From assembly GCA_022844045.1 (NCBI GenBank), contig JALHMM010000025.1, positions 1 through 64,000 of the forward strand: a DNA stretch of 64,000 nucleotides, in the 5' to 3' direction. Positions 53,776 to 62,197 of this stretch are shown in pieces. The notes under the pieces were generated by a model. The model had not been told where the DNA came from, ran no database searches, and saw only the letters and a program-made list of their open reading frames with translations. Each line of letters begins with the position of its first letter. Position 1 is the first letter of the stretch. Position numbers and translations under genes: made by a program. The DNA comes from Reyranellaceae bacterium. GTDB taxonomy: Bacteria; Pseudomonadota; Alphaproteobacteria; Reyranellales; Reyranellaceae.

Positions 53776-53827
53776 CAACTCTCTCCGGCGCCGTGGCGGC
53801 GCTCGACGTGGTCCCACGGACGTCGTT

Positions 53828-54526
53828 CTAGACTAGCTGCAATGCCGCGAGCGCGAGCGGCACGCAGCCCATCGCGGCGGGCGGCAGGCGTGGCCAGAAC
53901 CGCTCCGCCGCGCTAACCAGCGCCACGATAGCCATGGTCGCCGGATGGTGGCCGGCGAGCACGAGGCCGATCATCAGCGGCGCGCACGTCGTCGCGCAGG
54001 CGCGGCCATGGAACACTCCGAAGGCAAGGCAAGATCGACGGCCTTCGGCGCCGCCGGGTGCGATGGGCAGGATCCGATGGCATCGACGCAACGCCGAACG
54101 TCGCGCCGGCGTCCAATGCCAGATCGCGGCGACGATGAAGACCACGATCGTCGCTAAGCGTGACTCACCGAGCAGCCAGGTCACTACGGCGCCGGCGAGT
54201 CCGACGATCAGCCACGGTGCGAGATAACCCAGCGTGAACCAGGCCATCGCTTTATGTCTGGTAAGCCACAGGCTGCGCGAGGCGACGTGTCGCGCCATTG
54301 GCAAGGCAAGCGGCAGCATCATCGCCGCGATCATCACTGGCCAGTGCGCAAGAACGCCGGCGATCCGATTGTCGCCCGACGCGCCGAGCGCGGCGCAGAG
54401 CGCGCCGAAGGTCTGGGGTGTCGCCGTCAGGATGATCGCCCAGCTCGCCGCGACGAGCGCCACGAGCCACCACTGCGGCTGGCGCCACGCCAGCGCGCGG
54501 GATCGCGATAAGGCCTGCGCGCTCAC
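53828..54526 (-). CDS. DUF2182 predicted metal-binding membrane protein
   Basis: The 232-residue protein has five to six membrane segments and the DUF2182 marks: VMIAAMMLPLALPMARHVA, GYLAPWLIVGLAG, ALRRCHR and the Cys-rich FHGRACATTCAPLMIG. The paired Cys and His are candidate metal ligands. It overlaps the tyrosinase gene by ATGA, so both are made from one message. Given the copper enzyme next to it, a role in copper or other metal handling is suggested, by context only. Confidence 0.8.
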   Translation of the reverse strand: MSAQALSRSRALAWRQPQWWLVALVAASWAIILTATPQTFGALCAALGASGDNRIAGVLAHWPVMIAAMMLPLALPMARHVASRSLWLTRHKAMAWFTLGYLAPWLIVGLAGAVVTWLLGESRLATIVVFIVAAIWHWTPARRSALRRCHRILPIAPGGAEGRRSCLAFGVFHGRACATTCAPLMIGLVLAGHHPATMAIVALVSAAERFWPRLPPAAMGCVPLALAALQLV

Positions 54527-55980
54527 TCGTAATGGACGCTGACGCTGCCGACCAGCAGGCCGACATCCGCACCCAGCTCGTCGCGGGCGACGAAGGACAG
54601 GTCGAGCCGCTCGGGATTCCAGCGGCCCTCGGCCTTCAGCCGCTCGACGATGCGCGTGACATCGAGCACGTAGGACAGGCCGGACCCGCCATGCGGAGCT
54701 TCCGCGTCGCTGGCGGTCTCGACGCCGAACATCGGCAGCGTGCCCGCCAGATCCTCCTCGCGCGGCTCGCCATGCGCGCCCAGGTACACGCGCACGCGTG
54801 TCGTTGGTCGCTTGGCCGTGATGTTGGAGAGGTTGAGGTAGACGCGTGGTGGGGTGAGCGACTCCAGTGCCGGCCCGCTGGGCCGCGCAAGCTCGATACC
54901 CACGCGAGTCGTCGGTGACGACAGAGGAATGGGGGCCTTGGTGGCCCCGACCAGCTCGGCCATGGCGCTCTCTCTTGTCGCGAGCGACTCCAACCCGGGA
55001 CCCGGCCCGGCGACGACCACCGGCAGCGGATCGGCGATGGTGTCGTAGGCGTAGTGGAAGGGCTCCGCCTTGCTGTCCAGCACATCCGCAGGGGCGTAGG
55101 TCTTGTCCGCGCCGGTGTGATCGCGGAAGCGAAACCGTGCGCCCGTCGCGTTGAGCCAGTCAAGGCTGGTCGGGTTGCCGCCGCTGCCAGCGCGACCGAG
55201 CCATACGTCCCACAGCCGATCGATATTGGCGTGGTGCATCCAGAACACCGGATCGAGTCCGGCGGTCTCGAACCGACTCATCAGCCCCGCGTCGTTGCCG
55301 CTGAAGCCGCCGACGGCGACATGGACGTTGCCGTGCGGCGTCTGCTCGAGGCTGCCGGCGGGACCACCGCCATGACTGAACAGCGTGCTCGGCCCGCCGA
55401 AGGCGGTCGTGCCTGAATTGGGATCCAACGTGAAGACGCGATCGCGCAGGCAGTCGAGGCTGACATCGGAGTCGTCGAGGGGGACGCTGCCGTCGGCCTC
55501 GACGCCCATGCGGAAACGTTGCTCGAGGCGCAGCGGGTTGGGCGTGCCGTCGGGAAGAGCCGCCGCCACGAAAGCGGGCGGCAGGCTGCGCGCGTTGGGA
55601 TTGGTCGCGTCGCTGTAGTTCCAGTAGGGCAGTGCCCAGTCGGCGGGGCCGCCGAGCTGCACGATCGCATCGCTCAGGATGCGCTCCCAGATGCCGAGAT
55701 AGACGCGATGCCAGGGCAGGAAGAACCAGCTGCTGTGCTGGCACTGGTTCCACAGACGCTGGCGCTCGCTCGCGCTCGGCAGGGACTCGCCCGGCTGCCG
55801 ATAGGGATCGAGGCTGGTGTGGTAGCCGTGGATCGCCGCCTGATAGCGCCAGCTCAGCGGATCGGCGATCGGCCGCGCGCGCATCGCCGTGACGCCGCGC
55901 GCGTACCATTCGAGGATGGGATCCCAGGGCTGCTGCAAGCTCCAGACATCGCGTCGCGTGCGCACGGAACCGTTCGCCAT
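54523..55980 (-). CDS. tyrosinase-family copper oxidase
   Basis: The 485-residue protein has the two copper sites of a type 3 oxidase. CuA ligands are His51 in IHGYHT, His82 in CQHSSWFF and His91 in LPWHRVYL. CuB ligands are His216 and His220 in TPHGNVHVAV and His249/His250 in DPVFWMHHANIDRLW. The C-terminal third (about 330-485) is a beta-rich shielding domain as in plant and bacterial polyphenol oxidases. There is no signal peptide (it begins MANGSVRTRRDVWSLQQPWD), so a cytoplasmic enzyme or export via a partner must be assumed. It would oxidise phenols to quinones. Confidence 0.93.
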   Translation of the reverse strand: MANGSVRTRRDVWSLQQPWDPILEWYARGVTAMRARPIADPLSWRYQAAIHGYHTSLDPYRQPGESLPSASERQRLWNQCQHSSWFFLPWHRVYLGIWERILSDAIVQLGGPADWALPYWNYSDATNPNARSLPPAFVAAALPDGTPNPLRLEQRFRMGVEADGSVPLDDSDVSLDCLRDRVFTLDPNSGTTAFGGPSTLFSHGGGPAGSLEQTPHGNVHVAVGGFSGNDAGLMSRFETAGLDPVFWMHHANIDRLWDVWLGRAGSGGNPTSLDWLNATGARFRFRDHTGADKTYAPADVLDSKAEPFHYAYDTIADPLPVVVAGPGPGLESLATRESAMAELVGATKAPIPLSSPTTRVGIELARPSGPALESLTPPRVYLNLSNITAKRPTTRVRVYLGAHGEPREEDLAGTLPMFGVETASDAEAPHGGSGLSYVLDVTRIVERLKAEGRWNPERLDLSFVARDELGADVGLLVGSVSVHYE

Positions 55981-56077
55981 CTCGCTCTCCCCCGCCTGTT
56001 GGCAGCAGGGATACTATCGCCAAGATGGCAGAACATGTCGATGTTGCAGACGTTGCGTTGATGATGAACGAACCGCG

Positions 56078-56151
56078 TCAGAGATCGATACGTTCCTGCT
56101 CGATGCTGCGGCGCTCCGCCATGTTGAAGCGCCTGTCGTGGATCGGCCGGC
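56078..56151 (-). pseudogene. decayed copy of the 3' end of the cupin gene
   Basis: The 74 bases align without gaps to 56814-56887, the 3' end of the cupin gene at 56814-57236 including its stop region, with roughly four in five bases equal by eye. Shared blocks include gcggcgct, gccat, ttgaagcgc and gatcggccggc. The upstream part of the gene is absent, so it is a tail fragment only. Confidence 0.8.
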
Positions 56152-56152
56152 G

Positions 56153-56246
56153 GCATCACCTCGAAGGTCGTCGACCGCTGCTTGCGGCGGCGCGGCGCGG
56201 GTGACGTCTCGTAGGGTCCATCGCGACTAGATCGCCAAGCACATCT
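56153..56246 (+). pseudogene. internally deleted remnant of the acyl-CoA dehydrogenase 3' end
   Basis: Bases 56155-56213 match the acyl-CoA dehydrogenase gene near 52595-52653 (catcacctcgaaggtcgtcg and the following cgaccgctgc are exact). The match then jumps by about 65 bases to gtccatcgcgac and then to agatcgccaagcaca with the stop. Reading frame is broken. It lies directly next to the cupin-tail fragment. Confidence 0.85.
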
Positions 56247-56387
56247 GATGATCAGTTGAAGGTTTCTGAAATTTTCCGAGAAGACCGCTGCAAGACAGCC
56301 AATTTGCTTGATCGATCGACTCGCGCCTGACGTGATGCGCGCCGGCGAGCGGTCGACGTTTCGCCTCACCTCTTGGGGGAGCAATCG

Positions 56388-56759
56388 ATGAAGCGCTTGA
56401 TGGTTGGATTGGTCGCGTTGGTCGCGGTGGCGCTGATGTCCGCGGGCGCGAGCGCCCAGGACCGTAACTTCACCCTGCACAACAACACCGGCTACGCGAT
56501 GAAGGGCATCTACGTGAACTTGCCCAACGACAACGTCTACAACGAGAACGAGCTCGACGCGCCGCTGGCCAACGGCGCGAAGTTCCTGGTCAAGTTCACC
56601 CGCGCCGACGGCGGGCGGGCTTGCATCTGGAACATCAAGGTCGACTGGGCCGACGGCAGCTCGCCGTCGTTCTTCCGCGGCCTGAACCTGTGCAATATCG
56701 ACAACGTCTACATGAAGTACAACAAGGACACCGACGTCACATCCTACACGACGGACTGA
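56388..56759 (+). CDS. small secreted protein of unknown function
   Basis: The 123-residue protein begins with a signal peptide (MKRLMVGLVALVAVALMSAG, cut after ASA) and a mature domain of about 95 residues: NFTLHNNTGYAMKGIYVNLP, DAPLANGAKFLVKFTRADGG, CIWNIKVDWADGSSPSFFRG and LNLCNIDNVY. It resembles a widespread type of periplasmic protein with N-x-TG(Y) near the start and a C-x-W(N/D)-(I/L)KV strand with a second Cys in LC; the pair probably forms a disulfide. Function is unknown. A ggggga site precedes ATG 56388. A bidirectional terminator follows. Confidence 0.85.
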   Translation: MKRLMVGLVALVAVALMSAGASAQDRNFTLHNNTGYAMKGIYVNLPNDNVYNENELDAPLANGAKFLVKFTRADGGRACIWNIKVDWADGSSPSFFRGLNLCNIDNVYMKYNKDTDVTSYTTD

Positions 56760-56783
56760 GCTCGGCGATCATGCCGACACGCG

Positions 56784-56810
56784 AAGGGCCGCCCTATGGG
56801 CGGCCCTTTC
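56784..56810 (+). terminator. bidirectional intrinsic terminator
   Basis: The 11-bp stem aagggccgccc / gggcggccctt with a 3-base loop is followed by t runs on the + strand and preceded by a-rich bases. It lies between the convergent secreted-protein and cupin genes and can serve both. Confidence 0.85.
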
Positions 56811-56813
56811 GCA

Positions 56814-57236
56814 TCACAGATCCGTGCGCTCCCGCTCCACGGCGCGGCGCTCTGCCATATTGAAGCGCTTGTCGTAGATCGGCCGGCCGCCGGTGGTCGG
56901 TCCGGGATACTGCACGATCAGCATCGTGCCGCCGGTCGCGGTGCGCAGCTCCTCCTCGTAGTGCGGATCGGGATGCCAGATCATGGTGCCCGGGCCGTAA
57001 TCCTTGCCGTCGATATGGAAGGTGCCGTCGAGCACGTACCAGACCTGCGCGAAGTCGTGGCGATGCCGCGGATGCCAGCCGCCGGGCTCGAGCCTCAGCA
57101 ATCCGGCATTGGGCTCGGTGGGATTCTCCGGCCGGGGATGGAACAGCATCTTGCCGGTCTCGCCGGGCCAGCGAATGGTTTCCCAATCGAGGTCATCGAC
57201 ATGCCGCGCGATCGGCGCCTGATGGGTCTCGCTCAT
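56814..57236 (-). CDS. cupin-domain protein
   Basis: The 140-residue protein is a single cupin: LRLEPGGWHPRHRHDFAQVW gives the first metal motif (three His) and LDGTFHIDGKDYGPGTMIWH the core, with WHPDPHYEEE and GGTMLIVQYPGP following. Small cupins of this type are isomerases, dioxygenases or ligand-binding proteins. It overlaps the upstream XRE-cupin regulator gene by ATGA, so it is part of the same transcript. A decayed copy of its 3' end is at 56078-56151. Confidence 0.88.
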   Translation of the reverse strand: MSETHQAPIARHVDDLDWETIRWPGETGKMLFHPRPENPTEPNAGLLRLEPGGWHPRHRHDFAQVWYVLDGTFHIDGKDYGPGTMIWHPDPHYEEELRTATGGTMLIVQYPGPTTGGRPIYDKRFNMAERRAVERERTDL

Positions 57237-57889
57237 GCTCTCCTCCTCGGCGACAGGTTGGTCGCGGGCTTGATGTCGCGCAGCGCGCGGAAGGCCGGCG
57301 GCGTCTGTGTGGCCGCGCCGCTCAGGGTGTGCACCATCAGCAGATGCGCCGGCGCGTTGCCCAGCGCGCGTCCCATGTGCGGGGTCGCGGCATCGAAATG
57401 CAGCGTATCGCCCGGCGCCATCTCCAGCCGCTCGCGGCCGAGATGGAACTCGAGCCGGCCTTGGGTGACCTCGAGGAACTCCTCGCCCTCGTGCGAGACC
57501 AGCTCGATCGCCTTGCGCGGGCTCGCGGGAAAGACCAGCTCGAACGCATCCAGCCGCGCGCCGCGCAGATCGCCGCCGAGCCGTCGCCACGCGTAGCCCG
57601 CCGGGCTGCGCAGCCAGCTCGCCGCGGCCTCGTCGGCGCGACGCAACACGTAGCGTGGCGTCTCGCCGCCGAGATCCTCGAACAGGCCGGCGAGCGGCTG
57701 ACCGAGCACGCTCGCCAGGCTGATCAGATTGCCGATCGAGGCGTTGGTCGCGCCCCGTTCCAGCCGCGACAGGAACGCGACCGACAGGCCAGCGGCGGTC
57801 GCGACGTGCTCCAGCGTGCGGCCCTGCCGCTGCCGTGCGCTACGCAGGCGTGCGCCGATGGCCTGGGCGAGGTCGATGTCGGACGGCAT
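57233..57889 (-). CDS. XRE-family regulator with C-terminal cupin domain
   Basis: The 218-residue protein has an N-terminal helix-turn-helix (ARLRSARQRQGRTLEHVATA, AGLSVAFLSRLERGATNASI) and a cupin sensor part at about 110-205 (HEGEEFLEVTQGRLEFHLGR, then LEMAPGDTLHFDAATPHMG). Regulators of this layout sense small molecules and control adjacent catabolic genes. It lies divergent from an amidohydrolase, with tgcaa-type sites in the shared space, and just before the cupin enzyme gene. Confidence 0.92.
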   Translation of the reverse strand: MPSDIDLAQAIGARLRSARQRQGRTLEHVATAAGLSVAFLSRLERGATNASIGNLISLASVLGQPLAGLFEDLGGETPRYVLRRADEAAASWLRSPAGYAWRRLGGDLRGARLDAFELVFPASPRKAIELVSHEGEEFLEVTQGRLEFHLGRERLEMAPGDTLHFDAATPHMGRALGNAPAHLLMVHTLSGAATQTPPAFRALRDIKPATNLSPRRRA

Positions 57890-57920
57890 AGCGGCGACGC
57901 TATGTTGGCCTTGTCAATCA

Positions 57921-57948
57921 TGCAATCTAATTTGCACAGTATGCAATT
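57921..57948. promoter_or_regulatory. probable operator of the XRE-cupin regulator
   Basis: The palindrome tgcaa-N6-ttgca lies at 57921-57936 and a further tgcaattt follows at 57942. Another ttgcatg occurs at 57967. The A+T-rich cluster fills the 80-base space between the regulator and the amidohydrolase and stands out from the G+C-rich surroundings. It could bind the regulator and control both genes. Confidence 0.6.
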
Positions 57949-57969
57949 TCTCTATGGTGCGGCATTTGC

Positions 57970-59298
57970 ATGTATTTGGGCATGAACGACGCCCCCTACG
58001 ATCTCATCCTGCGCGGCGGACACGTCGTGGATCCCGCCACCGGCCTCGACGGTGTGGCCGATGTCGCCATCCGTGATGGCCGGATCGCGGCCGTGCAGGC
58101 CAACCTGCCAGGCAGCGCGCTTGAGGTTACCGACCTGCGCGGGCGCATCGTGCTGCCGGGCATGATCGACACCCATGCGCATGTCTACACTTACGTCTCG
58201 GGCCGCTTCGGCCTGCCGGCGGACATGGTGGGCGTGCAGAGCGGCGTGACGACCCTGGTCGATCAGGGCGGTCCATCCTGCATGACCCTTCCCGGCTTCC
58301 GCCACTTTATCGCCGAGCCGGCCGCCAGCCGCGTGCTGGCCTTCATCTCGGCCTATGTCGTCGGTGGACTCGAAGGGCACTACTACCCCAACCTCTATGG
58401 CCCTGATGGTGTGGACATCGACGCTACGGTGAAGGCGGCGCGTGCCAATCGCGATCTCGTGCGCGGGATCAAGGCGCATGCTGAAGTCGGTGGCTTCGCG
58501 CGCTGGGGCATCGAGGTGATGCGCAAGGCGGCGGAGATCGGCCGGCAGGCGGAGCTGCCGGTCTACATCCACTTCGGCCAGCTCTGGCCCTTGCCGTCCA
58601 CCGGCACCAACGGCGTCGACCCCGACGGCATCCTGCCCGACATCGTCGCGCTGATGCGGCCGGGCGACATCCTCGCCCATCCCTTCACGCGCCATCCGGG
58701 CGGCTTCATCGACAAGGACGGCCGCGTGCATCCGATCGTCGCGGAGGCCATCGCGCGCGGGCTGAAGATCGACATCGGCCATGGCAGCCATTTCAGCTTC
58801 CGCATGGCGCGCCGCGCGCTGGCGGCGGGCATCGTGCCCGACACGCTGGGCGCCGACATGCATGGCTACAACACCAAGGTGCCGCCACCGCCGGGCACAC
58901 CCGCGACCCATCCCGACGAGGAAGAGGCGCATCCCTTCGCTGGCTCGGCGCGCTTCAGCCTGAGCTACGCCATGACCGAGCTGCTGGCGCTGGGCCTGAG
59001 CCTGAAGCAGATCGTGCCCATGGTGAGCACCAACGCGGCGGCGATGATCGGCATGGCGGGCGAGATCGGCACGCTGTACGTCGGCGCTATCGCCGATGTG
59101 TCGGTGCTGGCCGACGACCGCGGCCGTTTCCGGCTGTCGGATAACGAGGGCACCGAGGTGATCACCGACCGCATGCTGAGCCCGCTCTTCTGCCTGCGCG
59201 CCGGCAAGCGATACGAGGCCGCAGCGCCGATTCTTCCGCAGACCGAGTCAGTACTTTCAGATAACGCGGGCGCCCGCCATCAGGTGGCCGCGAGTTAA
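57970..59298 (+). CDS. amidohydrolase (deacetylase-type metallo-hydrolase)
   Basis: The protein is 442 residues from ATG 57970 (ATG 57982 is the alternative). It has the amidohydrolase metal motif DTHAHVY, the carbamylated-Lys region GIKAHAE, further metal His in VYIHFGQ and ILAHPFTRHPGG, IDIGHGSHFS and the catalytic Asp in LGADMHGYN. This is the branch called dihydroorotase-like/deacetylase that removes acyl groups from amino acids or cyclic amides. The gene faces away from the XRE-cupin regulator, which probably controls it. Confidence 0.9.
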   Translation: MYLGMNDAPYDLILRGGHVVDPATGLDGVADVAIRDGRIAAVQANLPGSALEVTDLRGRIVLPGMIDTHAHVYTYVSGRFGLPADMVGVQSGVTTLVDQGGPSCMTLPGFRHFIAEPAASRVLAFISAYVVGGLEGHYYPNLYGPDGVDIDATVKAARANRDLVRGIKAHAEVGGFARWGIEVMRKAAEIGRQAELPVYIHFGQLWPLPSTGTNGVDPDGILPDIVALMRPGDILAHPFTRHPGGFIDKDGRVHPIVAEAIARGLKIDIGHGSHFSFRMARRALAAGIVPDTLGADMHGYNTKVPPPPGTPATHPDEEEAHPFAGSARFSLSYAMTELLALGLSLKQIVPMVSTNAAAMIGMAGEIGTLYVGAIADVSVLADDRGRFRLSDNEGTEVITDRMLSPLFCLRAGKRYEAAAPILPQTESVLSDNAGARHQVAAS

Positions 59299-59527
59299 GG
59301 CTTCGGCTCCTATCGCTGCGCTTTTCTTATGGTTCCAGAGGGTTGGTTGAGATTCCCCTGCTGCGACGTGCTGGCCACCGGGACCTGCGGACACGACGCC
59401 GGATCAAGCGCTTGTCTGCCCGTACCTACACCTGCACGATGATCTGACAAGGCGGCCAAAGCCGGTGTTTCCGTCCCTACGATCGTCGTCTGGTGGTGAT
59501 ATCGGTAGGGACCAAGGGCTCTCGCTG
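59299..59527. other. intergenic region before the duplicated-module gene
   Basis: These 229 bases are less G+C-rich than their surroundings. The arms gtccctac (59473-59480) and gtagggac (59505-59512) are reverse complements across 24 bases, just before the likely start codon at 59528. No gene is supported, though GTG 59465 would extend the next gene by 21 residues. Confidence 0.5.
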
Positions 59528-62101
59528 ATGGCGATGCGCAAGATTGTGGGTTGGTGGTCGCTGGATACGGCCAGCGTCACGCTGATCAATACCAAGACTG
59601 GTCAGGAGCTGCGCTTTGGCGGCGTGGTTGCCGATGATCTGACGCTGCGGCTGCGGCGGACGGCGGAGCGTCGGTGGACACGCTTCGACTATCGGGACTC
59701 GAAGTCCACATACCCGCTGCTTATCGAGCAGCGGAACCTGCTCATCGCCACCAATCACCGGCCGATGGTCTGGCGGCTGGACCACGTAAGGTCAGCGCAG
59801 TTGTGGCGACGTGAATCTGGCAGTCCGGAGGAGCATCCGTCATACGGGTTGTGGCGGCGGGTCGATGACTGCCTGATTGACGCGCTGTCGGCATGGCCGG
59901 CGACCGATGTGGCCGGATTTCGACCAAGAATCGTGTCTCTTGAGGGTGGCTGGCGCGCTAGCGCGTGGCGCACCGACTGCTATCGACGCTTCAACGTCAG
60001 TGAACTTGCGCCCGACATTCGCGGCCGCAAGGCCGCCGATCTACCGGTGATCCACGAACCCCTGCTGGAAACGGACGAGGCGCCTGTGCCTGCGTCATGG
60101 GAGTTTGTCGCGGGAGCGACGCACGACGACTCGACTAGGTCGGACTGGGGCTTCGTCCGCCGGCCTGATGGCGCCTGGTGGCTACCAGCGTCGACGACAT
60201 TTCGTGATGAACGTCTCAGGCGACCCCATCTGCGCAGCACCGATGGTCGACGCTTCTTGATCCCCATCGGGCGTGACAGCGATGCTTGCGCCCCGTTGCC
60301 GTACCCGCACTCCAGTCGCCGGTTGCTCTATGTCGACGACCTCGTCCACGGCGATTGTCTGGAAGTGAGTCCCCGTCACGACCCATCGTCACCCTTTCGG
60401 GAATGGTCGCTTGTGGCCACGGACTCGTCTGCCCGGCCGTTCATCGACCGCAAGTCAGGCAAGGGCATCGACCTCGTTCTGGGTCCGCCGCTGCGCCTGG
60501 GCACATTACCACCCAGCCGCTCGACCTACCTGCCAAACCGGCTGGTCCTTCAGCTCCGGCAGGTCCTGGCAGATGCGTGGCTGCAGTGGCAGAGCGGGCA
60601 GCCCGAAGGAGCCGCAGTCGATGTCGTCTCGGTGCTGCTCTCCTCGCCGATTGGCGGCAGCGAGGAGTCGATCTCGCTGGAGATGACCGCTTCAATCGCT
60701 GACAAGGAGGCCGGCAAACCACACCCGCATGCAATTTTTCACTCCGAACCCGCAGAGCCACCGGCGGTCGGCCGTTCGCGTTCTGTCGGCTGGTGGGACA
60801 TCGATCGCGACAGTGGAACGCTCATCAACGTGACGTCTGGCCAGCGCTTCTGGCTCGAAACAGAGGTCCGAGGCGATTCGAGCAAGAACGCGGCTGGCGA
60901 GCGGATCCAATGGCTGATCTACGAAGACCATGAGACTCGCCTGCCCATCCAGCTGCGTCTCCTCGGTCCCGCCGCCTATGGCGGACTCAGCGATTGGCAG
61001 ATCGACTACGGTGCGTCCGTTGAACGCTGGCCGGCCGAAATGAAGACGTCCACCAGGCAGCCGATCTATGGTGCCTGGCGGCGTGTCGCCGACCGCTGCC
61101 TGGATGCACTGGCGTGTTGGCCCGACACCGCTCAGCTTGGCCTGCGTCGGCCGGCGGTCGCTGCGGTCGGTGGCTATCTGAACGGCGTGTGGTCGGCCGG
61201 GCTGAGGCAGGAGCTGCTAGCCAAGGAGCTCGACAATAGGCTCGCAGAGCCGTCGCGCTTCGCCGCGGAACTGTGGCCCCTTAGTCGTCCGGCGCCGCAG
61301 GCGTGGCGCTATGTCGATGTGCGCGCCGTTGCATCAAAGGCGAAGCTTGCACATCTCGTCGTGTCGCCTGATGGTCGACGGTCGCTACCCGCAAATGCTC
61401 CGCTCGAAGGCTTTCAAGGGATCGTGCCGCACTCTCTTCGACACGACGGCCGTGCTGCGTTCTTTCCCCTCGAGGCCCGCAGCAGCCTGTACCGGGGCGA
61501 AGATTACATTGCAACGGGCTACTTCATGTATGTCGCCGAGGACATGTTCTTCAACGTCTTCGTGGAACGCGGCCCTAACGGCGAATGGGATCTCAGAGTC
61601 GGGGCCAACGACATTGGCAGCCGCTCGGTGCATCGGTCGGAGGACTCGACAAAACTGCTTGCCGAGATCGAGGCAACGAAAGGGACGGAGAACTGGGCGT
61701 TGCCGGAGGCATTGCTGTGCGAGCATTTCGCCAGGACCTTCGCAGACATCTGCCTTGGCTGGAGCGGAACCCGGCGCCGCTTGCTGGATGATCCCGACCG
61801 GCTCGCGGAACACGCAAGACGGACAGAGGTACCCGACCATGCTCAAAGCGGCATCGCTCTGGACCGCGGATCGGGCGTATCGATCCATGGGGCCCTGATC
61901 GCGGGTAGTGCCAGCCGCGGGAGCCTGCAGACCTTCTACACCGCCGATCAGAAGCCAGCGCGCGACGCATTCGTCGAAGAAGCGTTCGCCGTTCTGGGCA
62001 TTCATGAAGACGAGGTCATTCGGACTGGCGATGCGTCACGCGGAGGCCGGGGATCGGGGTTTCTGCGCAACCTGCTGCGGATCGTGAAGAAGGGTGAATG
62101 A
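59528..62101 (+). CDS. unknown protein built from two copies of a ~400-residue module
   Basis: The protein is 857 residues from ATG 59528 (ATG 59534 or GTG 59465 are alternatives). I do not recognise its family. It is an internal duplication. Repeat 1 has VGWWSLD at residue 7, YGLWRRVDDCLIDALSAWP at 106, SWEFV at 190 and FADxWLQW-like LADAWLQW near 360. Repeat 2 has VGWWDID at 420, YGAWRRVADRCLDALACWP at 514, AWRYV at 592 and FADICLGW near 760. Both also share PDG and DGR blocks. No signal, membrane or nucleotide-binding motif is seen. The bases look less G+C-rich than neighbours, hinting at later arrival. Confidence 0.8.
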   Translation: MAMRKIVGWWSLDTASVTLINTKTGQELRFGGVVADDLTLRLRRTAERRWTRFDYRDSKSTYPLLIEQRNLLIATNHRPMVWRLDHVRSAQLWRRESGSPEEHPSYGLWRRVDDCLIDALSAWPATDVAGFRPRIVSLEGGWRASAWRTDCYRRFNVSELAPDIRGRKAADLPVIHEPLLETDEAPVPASWEFVAGATHDDSTRSDWGFVRRPDGAWWLPASTTFRDERLRRPHLRSTDGRRFLIPIGRDSDACAPLPYPHSSRRLLYVDDLVHGDCLEVSPRHDPSSPFREWSLVATDSSARPFIDRKSGKGIDLVLGPPLRLGTLPPSRSTYLPNRLVLQLRQVLADAWLQWQSGQPEGAAVDVVSVLLSSPIGGSEESISLEMTASIADKEAGKPHPHAIFHSEPAEPPAVGRSRSVGWWDIDRDSGTLINVTSGQRFWLETEVRGDSSKNAAGERIQWLIYEDHETRLPIQLRLLGPAAYGGLSDWQIDYGASVERWPAEMKTSTRQPIYGAWRRVADRCLDALACWPDTAQLGLRRPAVAAVGGYLNGVWSAGLRQELLAKELDNRLAEPSRFAAELWPLSRPAPQAWRYVDVRAVASKAKLAHLVVSPDGRRSLPANAPLEGFQGIVPHSLRHDGRAAFFPLEARSSLYRGEDYIATGYFMYVAEDMFFNVFVERGPNGEWDLRVGANDIGSRSVHRSEDSTKLLAEIEATKGTENWALPEALLCEHFARTFADICLGWSGTRRRLLDDPDRLAEHARRTEVPDHAQSGIALDRGSGVSIHGALIAGSASRGSLQTFYTADQKPARDAFVEEAFAVLGIHEDEVIRTGDASRGGRGSGFLRNLLRIVKKGE

Positions 62102-62197
62102 CCGCATTTGCGGCGCGGCCATCTGCCGTAGCCCAGTACCGCCGGAGAATGCTAAGACGCCGCCAAACCAGCGAAGCGCTGCGGCGGAGGGAAAATT

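Larger units (their letters stand above)
55981..56387. other. intergenic stretch holding gene remnants
   Basis: This 407-base space holds the promoters for the tyrosinase (leftward) and the small secreted protein (rightward). Between 56078 and 56246 it carries decayed copies of the 3' ends of two nearby genes, given as separate entries. Outside them I see no gene, repeat or terminator. Confidence 0.6.

Noticed and set aside
53776-53817. Longer GTG start for the ureohydrolase
   Set aside because: The added 14 residues are Arg/Pro-rich and unlike the family; ATG 53775 has a ggaga site.
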